From: Streptomyces sp. NBC_01716
GTDB taxonomy: Bacteria > Actinomycetota > Actinomycetes > Streptomycetales > Streptomycetaceae
Length of the DNA stretch: 64,000 nucleotides
NCBI RefSeq assembly: GCF_036248275.1
Contig: NZ_CP109181.1
Location: 3,286,001-3,350,000 of the forward strand
Direction: 5' to 3'
Shown here: piece after piece, positions 56,831 to 64,000 of the stretch
Position numbering within the stretch: the stretch's first letter is position 1
How the letters are laid out: each line of letters starts with the position of its first letter
Translations under genes and position numbers: made by a program
The notes under the pieces: generated by a model
Databases searched by the model: none
What the model was told of the DNA's origin: nothing
What the model saw: only the letters and a program-made list of their open reading frames with translations

Positions 56831-59800
56831 TCAGCGGGTGATCCGGTAGGAGCCGGTCGCCTGCTGGTAGATCTCGGAGACCTTGTCGCGCTCGTTCTCC
56901 GGCCCGATGACCTGGATGATGTGGTAACTGTCCTTGACGATCATGACGAGATTCCGGACGTAGACCTCTTGTCCAGTGCTGCTCTGCCAGGTGAACTGGC
57001 CCTCGGCCATGGGCTGCTGTCCGACGTCGATCCGGCGCAGACCCGATGAGGTGGCCCAGGTCGAGTCCCGGTAGGGCTGCAACTCCCTTTCCTTGTCACG
57101 CTGGTAGGCCATCGGGTCGTCGCCGTTGTCGGCCACGGTGTCGCGTCCGGGCACCACGATGAGCGTGTAGTCCCCCCGTACGTAACGGACTTGGCCGCTG
57201 TCGTTGATCGGACGGCGCTCCCAGCTCTTGTCCACGCCGATCTCGAAGCCCTCGGTGTCCTTGCGCAGGACGTACCCGTTCGCGAGGTCGGCCGGGGACC
57301 CGGAGGTCTGCGGGGTCGAGGAGTTGGGGTCCGCCGGCTGGTCGGCGCCGTTGTCCGGGGTCGTGTCCGGGTTCTGCTCCCCTGGCGTCGCCGGCGCGCT
57401 CGGATTCGCACCCGCCCCGGTCCCCGACCGCGTCTCGTCGGCCTTCGGCAGGAACATCACGGCGAAGGCGATGGCCGCGACCATCAGCACGAGGATCACG
57501 ACGAGCAGGACGCGTCCGAGGGAACGCGGCGACCCGCCGCCCCCCGCCGTCCGCTGTCTGGGCTCGCGGTACTCCCTGTCGCCGAAGTCGTCGTCCCGGT
57601 GGTCCCGTCCGGCGTACGAGCGGTCCGGCTCGCGCCGCGGCTCGACGTACGCCTCGCCGTGCGACGCCTGCGCCAGGCCGCGCCGCTCGGAGGATCTGCC
57701 GCCCTTCTCCTTGCGCTCCTTGACCTTCTTGTGGCGGTGCCGGCCGGCGTCGCCGCCACGGCCGCGGCCACGGCGCTTGCGGACCAGCTCGCCCCTGCGG
57801 CGCACGATGGGCAGCCGCTCGTCCACGGAGGGCACGGCGACGACATCGAGACCGGCGTCGGGCTCGGGCGCGGAGCGCACCAGCGAACGCAGCCAGCCGC
57901 GCAGCTCCTCGAAGTCCGGGCGCTCCGTGGGGTCCTGGCGGAGCAGGGACTCCACGACGGGGCGCAGCGGGCCGCACTCCTCGGCGAACGCGGGCGGTTC
58001 GGCGCAGACGAGCTGGACCAGCTCGGCCGCGTTCTCCTCCGGATACGGGGCGTGGCCCTGGACGGCGCGGTAGAGCAGCGCGCCCAGTGCCCACAGGTCG
58101 GTGGACGGGCCGATGGGCGGGGCGAGTTGCCAGTTCTCGTGGACCGGCCCTGCCTGCTCGGGCGCCCACCGTTCGGTGACGGCGCCGACGACGGCTATCC
58201 GTGCCTGGCGCGCGCGTTCGGCGGCGAGCGGGGTGGCGGGGCCCCGGTACGCGGGGGTCGTGCCGCCCGCGACGACGTCGTCCCAGCGTCCCGCCGGCGC
58301 GGTGGAGCCGGGGACGGCGGGCAGGTTCGCCGACTGGCGCCGGGCGTCGGCGCGCATGGCGTCGCTGGTGCCCGAACCGTGCCAACTGCCGCCGCTGCCA
58401 CCGCCGGTGGTGCCGCCGGTGCTGCCCGCGCTCTGCTGCGGGAGGTACGGGGACGAGCCGCCGGCCGGGGGCAGCGCCGGTACGCCGCGTGTGCCAGGCG
58501 TCTGGTGGTACGGGTCGCCGCCGCCCGCGGGCAGCGGGGCGGAGCCGTCACCGGGGGCCGAGGGGCCGTCGTGCCAGGTGCCGGCCAGCTGGACGCGGCG
58601 GGGCGGGCCGGGCTCGTCGTCGTCCGTGCCGGGGTCGTCGGCGGCAGTGTCGGTGTCGTATCGTCCGCGCCCGGTGTCGATCTCGCGGGGCGGCATGGCC
58701 CACCAGTCGGGGTCGCGGTTGTCGCTCTGCGAAGGTCCGGCCGCTCCGGCACCGCCCGAGGGGCCCTCCGGGGAGCCGCCGCGGCCTGCGGGGGCCGAGG
58801 GGTCCGACAGGGGCACGGGACGCTGTGCGGGCACGGTGCCGCTGTCGCGCTGCTGGTCCTCGGTGACCCGAGCGGCGGCGCGCGCTCCCGCGCGGTAGGC
58901 GGCGATGGCTCCGGCGCGCGCGGCGCGGGTGTCCGCAGGGCCGCCGCGCGAGGGGTTGGCGGGCAGGGCGGGCCTGCCGGTGTACGGGAGGACGGGAGCC
59001 GCTCCCGTACCGCTGTCGGCGCCCGTGCCCGTACCGCCAGGGGTGTCCGGGCCGTCGGCGGCGTCGGCGCCGTCCGCGTCGCCCCGGCCGACAGGGCGGC
59101 CGGAGGGGTCGGTCCGGTACGCGTCGGTCCCGTACGGGCCCTGGCTGTACGGGACTTCGCCGTAGGACCGGCCGTCGTACGTACCGTCACCGTAGGTCGC
59201 TTCGCCGTACGGACCGTCGGCCGAGCGGGCCGTCTCCAGCGCGGCGCGCCCGGGGGACGCGGGCCCGACCGGGACGCCCAGGGCGGACGTGCCGGGCGGC
59301 AGCGCCTCGGAGGTGCCCGTACGGCCCGCGGGGATGCCGGCGGCTGCCTGTTCGGTGCCCGGAACGGGCCCCGGAATCTCGCCGACGGGCCGGTGACCGG
59401 CGTCGAAACCGCCCTCCTCGGGCGACGCGGGCACCGGCATGTAGCCGCAGAGCGCCTCCTCGGCCGCGCCGGCGGCGAGGCCGGTGAGCACCACGCGCCC
59501 GTCGTCGCAGACGAGCACCGTGCGGATGGTGATGTTCCGGTGGGTCCAGCCGTGGGCGTGCAGCACCCGCACGGCGGTGAGCACGTCCGAGGCGATCTCG
59601 GCGGCGCGGTAAGGGTTGAGGGGCTTCTCGGCGAGCAGGGCGGCCAGCGGTCTGGCCGCGACGAGTTCACTCACTATCCACAGCGAGCCGCCCTCGGCGA
59701 AGACGTCGAAGACCTGGTCGAGCCGAGGGTGGTCGGGGATCTGCGCGGCGCTCTGCGCGGCCTCGATGGCGCGGCGCACCGCGGGGTCGGTGGGTCTGCG

Positions 59801-60013
59801 TGTCGTACGGCCCGAGACCCGCCGGGTGGCGGCGGCGCCGTCCGGGTCGACCATCTCGGCGTCCACGACCTCGGGCAACGGCACTTGCCTGACGAGGACT
59901 TCCTGCGCGCTGTAGGTGTCGAACGCACGCGTCTCGACGAGGTCGAACTCGTCGGACGGGGGCAGGGGAAGGCGGTAGCGGTCGGCGAGTACCCGTCCCG
60001 CGTAGTCGTCCAC
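56831..60013 (-). CDS. Membrane pseudokinase with a large insertion in the kinase domain
   Basis: 1060 residues from GTG 60013 (GGGAGG 4 nt upstream); GTG 60025 gives the longer form. The N-lobe and catalytic loop (about 12-180) resemble Ser/Thr kinases but lack catalysis: the HRD is HRN (158-160), DFG is replaced by TGL (177-179), and the usual VAVK Lys position reads VRQ. A low-complexity insertion of about 430 residues, rich in Gly/Pro/Thr with Tyr-Gly units, separates this from the C-lobe, which resumes near residue 600 (ERWAPEQ, then PSTDLWALGALLYRAVQ). A basic Arg/Lys tract, a membrane helix (LLVVILVLMVAAIAFAVMFL, about 835) and an outer domain follow. It is likely a signalling scaffold rather than an enzyme. 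Confidence 0.88.
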   Translation of the reverse strand: MDDYAGRVLADRYRLPLPPSDEFDLVETRAFDTYSAQEVLVRQVPLPEVVDAEMVDPDGAAATRRVSGRTTRRPTDPAVRRAIEAAQSAAQIPDHPRLDQVFDVFAEGGSLWIVSELVAARPLAALLAEKPLNPYRAAEIASDVLTAVRVLHAHGWTHRNITIRTVLVCDDGRVVLTGLAAGAAEEALCGYMPVPASPEEGGFDAGHRPVGEIPGPVPGTEQAAAGIPAGRTGTSEALPPGTSALGVPVGPASPGRAALETARSADGPYGEATYGDGTYDGRSYGEVPYSQGPYGTDAYRTDPSGRPVGRGDADGADAADGPDTPGGTGTGADSGTGAAPVLPYTGRPALPANPSRGGPADTRAARAGAIAAYRAGARAAARVTEDQQRDSGTVPAQRPVPLSDPSAPAGRGGSPEGPSGGAGAAGPSQSDNRDPDWWAMPPREIDTGRGRYDTDTAADDPGTDDDEPGPPRRVQLAGTWHDGPSAPGDGSAPLPAGGGDPYHQTPGTRGVPALPPAGGSSPYLPQQSAGSTGGTTGGGSGGSWHGSGTSDAMRADARRQSANLPAVPGSTAPAGRWDDVVAGGTTPAYRGPATPLAAERARQARIAVVGAVTERWAPEQAGPVHENWQLAPPIGPSTDLWALGALLYRAVQGHAPYPEENAAELVQLVCAEPPAFAEECGPLRPVVESLLRQDPTERPDFEELRGWLRSLVRSAPEPDAGLDVVAVPSVDERLPIVRRRGELVRKRRGRGRGGDAGRHRHKKVKERKEKGGRSSERRGLAQASHGEAYVEPRREPDRSYAGRDHRDDDFGDREYREPRQRTAGGGGSPRSLGRVLLVVILVLMVAAIAFAVMFLPKADETRSGTGAGANPSAPATPGEQNPDTTPDNGADQPADPNSSTPQTSGSPADLANGYVLRKDTEGFEIGVDKSWERRPINDSGQVRYVRGDYTLIVVPGRDTVADNGDDPMAYQRDKERELQPYRDSTWATSSGLRRIDVGQQPMAEGQFTWQSSTGQEVYVRNLVMIVKDSYHIIQVIGPENERDKVSEIYQQATGSYRITR

Positions 60014-60353
60014 GACGCCTCCCACACGCGCGCTGTCCCTGGGTCTCCGGATCGTCGGAGACCTCGCGAAACCGCCAATTCCGGTCGTTTACCGGCCCAT
60101 TGTGACTGCGTACGGTCCGCGAGCTCTCACGATACGTGGCCGCACAGAAATATGCCGCCGGGTCGCCGCAACACAGGTCTTAACCTTCCCGGCAACCTGC
60201 GCCCGTACGCCCCGGCGCACCGTGCCACTGACCGCCGTGGCCCGTTCCGGTCATCTTGCGCGCCGCTCCACAGACAGTCGCATCAATCACCGGAACGGGT
60301 GGTATCGCCCACGAGTTCACGCCATCGCGACGCGTTCACGCCGCGCCCCGCCG
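60014..60353. other. Leader region of the pseudokinase gene
   Basis: 340 bp between two minus-strand kinase genes. An inverted repeat GGTCTCCG/CGGAGACC (60042-60049, 60056-60063) lies about 30 bp upstream of the pseudokinase start and could be a leader hairpin or operator. Nothing else is recognisable. Confidence 0.5.
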
Positions 60354-62342
60354 TCAGTCCGACGGCTTGAAAGTGCTGTACGCCGTCTCACGGAGCGTCC
60401 GGCACTCGTCGTCGTCCCACTCGCCCGCCTCACAGGTGATCATGATCGCGTAGCCGTGTGTGGCGTCGGCCTTGAAACCGCGGTTCAGCACCCGCACCCG
60501 TTCGCCGTTCTGGTCGCGCTCGAACTCCCAGTCGGCGGTGGTCGGATAGCCGTTGAACTCCACCGACTTGAGACCCAGGCGCTTGTAGTTGCCGAGGGTG
60601 CCCTTGATCTGGGCTTCGAGCTGCTCCCAGGCGCGCTTCGCGTCGTCGGTCGGCTTCGCGTTGAAGTCGACCTGGATACGCGGGAATCCGCCGTTCTCGC
60701 TGTAGATCCCGCCCGAACTCTGGCCCGCCGTACCGGTGCGCCGGAAGTCGTCGGGCATCGCCATGGAGAAGCGGAACTGCTTGTCCGTGATCGTCTTGAA
60801 GTCGTCGGGCAGTCCCTTGCCGTCCGAACCGGAGCCGGAGCCGGAATCCGGATCGGCGTCGGAATCGCCGGAGCCAGGACCCGAGTTGTCCGTGCCGGAG
60901 CCGTTCGAGGCCCGGTCGTCCGACTCCTTGCCGTCAGCGTCGGCCTTGGCCGAATCCTGCTGCTTGTCCTTGCCCGCCGTGTCGTCGGCGCCGCCCTTGG
61001 CGTCGTCACCGGCGGTGGCCCCGGCCGACGCGGCGGTGTCGTCCTTGCCCGTGCCGCCCCCGGCCGTCTTGTCCGAGTCGTCGCTCAGGGCGACGGCCAG
61101 GACGACGGCGAGGATCGCCAGCACGACCACGCCCGCGATGATCGCCAGCGTGCGGCGCGGGACGACGTCGGTGAGCGACGCCCGCGTGACCGGGGTGTGC
61201 GCGGCGTTGCCGCCCGGTGCGGGCGTGGCGGGTGCGGACGGCGACGCGGCTGCCGCGCCTGTACCTGAGGCGCCGGCGCCGGCGGCGCTTGCGCTGCGGG
61301 CCGGCTCCTTGGCCTTGCCCTTCGACCGGGGCTCGGGCACCGGGGGGAGCGGTGGCAGCGGCACGACCCGGGTCGCGTCGGCGGCCGGTTCGGGCTGCTC
61401 CGAGGGGTCGGGGGCGTCGATGACGTCCTGGAGCAGGGCCCGCGCTCCGGGCTCGTCGAGCCGTAGTGCCGGGTCCTTGGCCAGCAGGCCGTAGATGACC
61501 TCTTCCAGCGCGCCCGCGTTCTTCGGCGGGTCGAGAGGCTCGGTCATGACGGCGGTGAGGGTCGCGATGGCCGACCCCTTGTCGTACGGCGGGCAGCCCT
61601 CGACCGACGCGTAGAGCAGTCCGCCCAGCGACCACAGGTCGGCGGCGGGGCCGGGCTTCTTGCCGCGGGCGCGCTCCGGCGAGATGTACGAGGGGGCGCC
61701 GACGAGCATGCCGGTGGAGGTGACCGACGGGTCGCCCTCCACCTGCGCGATGCCGAAGTCGGTGAGGACGACACGTCCGTCGTCGGAGATCAGCACGTTG
61801 GACGGCTTCACGTCCCGGTGCAGGATGCCCTGGAGGTGGGCCGAGCGCAACACGTCGAGGACCGCGAGCCCGACCTCGGCGGCGCGCCTCGGGGTGAGGA
61901 TCCCGTCCTCGCGGATGACGTCGGCGAGGGACTTGCCCTCGATGAGTTCCATGACGATCCACGGCCGGTCGTCCTCGTCCACGACGTCGTAGACCGTGAC
62001 CGCCCCGTTGCTGCGGATACGGGCGATCGCCTTGGCCTCGCGCAGGGTGCGCGTGATGAGGCGGCGCTTCTCGTCCTCGTCGATGCTGCTGGGGAAGCGC
62101 AGCTCCTTGACGGCGACCGTACGGCCCAGCGTCTCGTCGACGGCCCGCCAGACCGTGCCCATTCCACCGCGGCCGAGCACCTCACCGAGCCGGTACCGCC
62201 CGGCGAGCAGGCGCCCCTCGGAGACCGACTTGGCGTCAGAGGTCGATTCCGCCTCGGGGGTCGATTCGGTCTCGCGCTCCGTGTCGTCCGTGTCGTTCCC
62301 GGGGTCCCGCGCCGTGTCCCGCGACTGCTCCGCCTCCGCCAT
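60354..62342 (-). CDS. Membrane Ser/Thr protein kinase
   Basis: 662 residues. ATG 62342 has GAGGGG 4 nt upstream. An acidic Glu/Thr/Ser-rich N-terminus (1-42) precedes the kinase (about 46-310): LGRGGMGTV, Lys79 in VAVKEL, HRDVKPSN (Asp177), DFG (195-197), and the activation segment YISPERARG. A linker and one membrane helix (AIIAGVVVLAILAVVLAVAL, 400-419) lead to a 110-residue Asp/Gly/Ser/Lys spacer and a folded outer domain (FRFSMAMPDDFRRTG, ending ECRTLRETAYSTF with two Cys). No PASTA repeats. Sequence is similar to the other kinases of the cluster, so they probably arose by duplication. Confidence 0.94.
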   Translation of the reverse strand: MAEAEQSRDTARDPGNDTDDTERETESTPEAESTSDAKSVSEGRLLAGRYRLGEVLGRGGMGTVWRAVDETLGRTVAVKELRFPSSIDEDEKRRLITRTLREAKAIARIRSNGAVTVYDVVDEDDRPWIVMELIEGKSLADVIREDGILTPRRAAEVGLAVLDVLRSAHLQGILHRDVKPSNVLISDDGRVVLTDFGIAQVEGDPSVTSTGMLVGAPSYISPERARGKKPGPAADLWSLGGLLYASVEGCPPYDKGSAIATLTAVMTEPLDPPKNAGALEEVIYGLLAKDPALRLDEPGARALLQDVIDAPDPSEQPEPAADATRVVPLPPLPPVPEPRSKGKAKEPARSASAAGAGASGTGAAAASPSAPATPAPGGNAAHTPVTRASLTDVVPRRTLAIIAGVVVLAILAVVLAVALSDDSDKTAGGGTGKDDTAASAGATAGDDAKGGADDTAGKDKQQDSAKADADGKESDDRASNGSGTDNSGPGSGDSDADPDSGSGSGSDGKGLPDDFKTITDKQFRFSMAMPDDFRRTGTAGQSSGGIYSENGGFPRIQVDFNAKPTDDAKRAWEQLEAQIKGTLGNYKRLGLKSVEFNGYPTTADWEFERDQNGERVRVLNRGFKADATHGYAIMITCEAGEWDDDECRTLRETAYSTFKPSD

Positions 62343-62787
62343 GCGTCCCCTCTGCGATCCCTGGTGTCCGCCCGCGCCCGAGGGCTGTCGTCCGTCGGCC
62401 CTGCGGGCGGGGCCAGTTCGAAGACATCCCCCTGGCGCCTGCCCGCGCGCGGCGCGGTAACGCGCCCTGACAGAGCCCCCATTGTCCCTCACTCCGGCGC
62501 ATGCGATGCTCCCGGGTCCGAGGTCGGCCGGGGCCGGGTCCCAAGCGGAGTCCGGCGCGGGGCCGTTGGGCGGGGCCCGGCGGACGGCGTCGCTGGTCAT
62601 GCCCCTGTTCGAGGCTCGAACAAGCCGCCCTGAGACATCTGTCTCAGAGCCGCCACAGGCGCCCCACCAGCCTCAACTCGCCCCGGACACCCCGGCCCAC
62701 CTCGGGCGCCCCATCCCGGAAGTCACCCGGGGGACCCGGGGCACCCGGACACGCGGGCACCCGAACAACCCCGGGCAACCGGGCGCC
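62343..62787. other. Gene-free region between kinase gene and glpD with two palindromes
   Basis: 445 bp. GTTCGAG-G-CTCGAAC (62607-62621) and CTGAGACA-TC-TGTCTCAG (62630-62647) are perfect dyads 8 bp apart, roughly 270-300 bp upstream of the kinase start; they look like operators. From 62725 to 62785 there is a C/G-only repetitive stretch of CCCGG/CACCCG units just past the glpD stop, probably including its terminator. Confidence 0.55.
62630..62647. promoter_or_regulatory. 18-bp palindrome, operator-like
   Basis: CTGAGACATCTGTCTCAG, two 8-bp arms around TC, with a second dyad at 62607-62621. No regulator gene is adjacent, so which protein binds is unknown. Confidence 0.45.
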
Positions 62788-64000
62788 TCACAGCGGCACG
62801 ATGTCCGGCGCCCCGAGCCTCGCCGCGTCCGCCGTCAGGTCGTCCGGCTGCCGCTGCGACTCGCGCTCCGCCTCCACCCGCTTGCGGTAGTGCTCGACCT
62901 CCTTGTCGATCTGGTCCGTGTCCCAGCCGAGCACCGGCGCCATCAGCTCCGCGCACTCCCGCGCGGAGCGCGTCCCCCGGTCGAACGTCTCGATCGAGAT
63001 ACGCGTCCGCCTCGTCAGGACGTCGTCCAGATGGCGCGCCCCCTCGTGCGACGCCGCGTACACGATCTCGGCCCGCAGATAGTCCTCGGCGGCGCCGAGC
63101 GGCTCGCCGAGCCCCGGGTCGGCCGCGATCAGCTCCAGCAGCTCCTCGACCAGCGCCCCGTACCGGTTCAGCAGATGCTCCACGCGCACCACATGGAGGC
63201 CGGTCCGCGCGGCGATCCCCGCCCGCGCGTTCCACAGGGCGCGGTAGCCCTCGGCGCCGAGCAGCGGGATGTCCTCCGTCACGCAGTCCGCCACCCGCTG
63301 GTCGAGGCCGTGCACCGCCTCGTCCACCGCGTCCTTGGCCATGACCCGGTACGTCGTGTACTTGCCGCCCGCGACGACGACCATCCCCGGCACCGGGTGC
63401 GCGACCGTGTGCTCGCGCGACAGCTTGCTCGTCGCGTCGGACTCGCCGGCCAGCAGCGGGCGCAGCCCCGCGTACACCCCTTCCACGTCGTCACGCGTCA
63501 GCGGTACGGCGAGGACCGAGTTGACGTGTTCGAGGAGATAGTCGATGTCCGCGCTGGAGGCCGCCGGGTGCGCCTTGTCGAGGTCCCAGTCGGTGTCGGT
63601 GGTGCCCACGATCCAGTGCCTGCCCCACGGGATGACGAACAGCACCGACTTCTCGGTCCGCAGGATCAGCCCGGTCGAGGAGTGGATACGGTCCTTGGGG
63701 ACGACCAGATGAATGCCCTTCGACGCCCGGACGTGGAACTGTCCGCGCTCGCCGATCAGCGCCTGGGTGTCGTCGGTCCACACCCCGGTCGCGTTGACGA
63801 TCTGCTTCGCCCGGATCTCGTACTCCCCGGCGCCGTCCACGTCCCGCACCCGGGCCCCGACGACCCGCTCGCCCTCGCGCAGAAAGCCGACCACACGGGC
63901 CCTGCTCGCGACATGCGCGCCGTAGCTCGCGGCCGTACGCACCAGGGTGGCCACATAGCGCGCGTCGTCCATCTGCGCGTCGTAGTACTGCAACGCGCCC
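62788..64000 (-). CDS. glpD: Glycerol-3-phosphate dehydrogenase (5' end cut by window)
   Basis: FAD-dependent oxidation of glycerol 3-phosphate to dihydroxyacetone phosphate at the membrane, feeding quinones. The C-terminal 403 residues are present; the N-terminal FAD Rossmann part is outside the window. Recognisable family segments: QYYDAQMDDARYVATL, IVNATGVWTDDTQALIG, SKGIHLVVPKDRI, IPWGRHWIVGTTDTDWD and GGKYTTYRVMAKDAVDEA. The C-terminal alpha-helical cap domain ends IDKEVEHYRKRVEAE. Streptomyces genomes often carry several glpD copies, so which one this is cannot be told from the fragment. Confidence 0.95.
   Translation of the reverse strand, partial: GALQYYDAQMDDARYVATLVRTAASYGAHVASRARVVGFLREGERVVGARVRDVDGAGEYEIRAKQIVNATGVWTDDTQALIGERGQFHVRASKGIHLVVPKDRIHSSTGLILRTEKSVLFVIPWGRHWIVGTTDTDWDLDKAHPAASSADIDYLLEHVNSVLAVPLTRDDVEGVYAGLRPLLAGESDATSKLSREHTVAHPVPGMVVVAGGKYTTYRVMAKDAVDEAVHGLDQRVADCVTEDIPLLGAEGYRALWNARAGIAARTGLHVVRVEHLLNRYGALVEELLELIAADPGLGEPLGAAEDYLRAEIVYAASHEGARHLDDVLTRRTRISIETFDRGTRSARECAELMAPVLGWDTDQIDKEVEHYRKRVEAERESQRQPDDLTADAARLGAPDIVPL

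Noticed and set aside
62607..62621. GTTCGAGGCTCGAAC as a LexA (SOS) box
   Set aside because: The actinobacterial SOS box is GAAC-N4-GTTC. Here the half-sites are in the opposite order and spacing.

Overview
The window is high-GC actinobacterial chromosome, almost certainly Streptomyces. Codon third positions are nearly all G or C, GTG starts are common, and many families are typical of Streptomyces: secreted phospholipase A2, DUF5954, DUF3017, the PerM-like DUF6350 protein, PspC-fused sensor kinases and PASTA-less membrane Ser/Thr kinases. From memory, the gene order matches the S. coelicolor core region around SCO4774-SCO4830 in reverse orientation. I see no tRNA, rRNA, CRISPR array, transposase or prophage. 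The only mobile-looking items are short inverted-repeat elements near 3.5-3.9 kb and two remnants of them.

Layout. 1-2553: a GMC oxidoreductase (cut by the window edge) and an aldehyde dehydrogenase, probably a choline-to-betaine pair. 2.8-5.1 kb: secreted phospholipase A2, two MITE-like elements, and a DUF5954 gene whose stop codon lies in an element end. 5.2-20 kb: central metabolism (mdh, folD, purN-purH, sucC-sucD) interleaved with membrane proteins, a DUF2690 XRE regulator and an XRE/sigma-like fusion.

19.9-27.9 kb: a five-gene module. MoxR-type AAA ATPase, DUF5682 and VWA genes are translationally coupled on the minus strand. They diverge from a SWIM zinc-finger gene and a DUF5691 gene. 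The shared intergenic region holds two head-to-head copies of TTGTCAGTG. This is the core of the mycobacterial RecA-NDp (PafBC-dependent) DNA-damage promoter, TTGTCRGTG-N8-TANNNT. The same promoter architecture lies in front of the UvrD/PcrA helicase (33.9 kb) and of a beta-propeller gene (36.9 kb). I read this as a local DNA-damage regulon that includes the five-gene module.

27.9-39.3 kb: icmB, a lipase, an M23 peptidase, pcrA, and two NlpC/P60 peptidases flanking the beta-propeller gene, then two small envelope proteins. A clear c-di-AMP (ydaO-type) riboswitch precedes the first NlpC/P60 gene only. 39.3-46.5 kb: a PspC-domain two-component system divergent from a PspC/LiaF-like protein, then DoxX, an unusual membrane protein, a methyltransferase and a Uma2 nuclease-fold protein.

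46.6-53 kb: guaA; chorismate mutase with a possible aromatic-rich leader peptide and hairpin; a 635-base gene-free stretch with at least six consecutive hairpins; then a GMC oxidoreductase and a succinate-semialdehyde dehydrogenase in one operon. 53-62.3 kb: four membrane Ser/Thr-kinase-like genes in a row, one a pseudokinase with a large insertion in its kinase fold. 62.8-64 kb: the 3' part of glpD, cut by the window edge.
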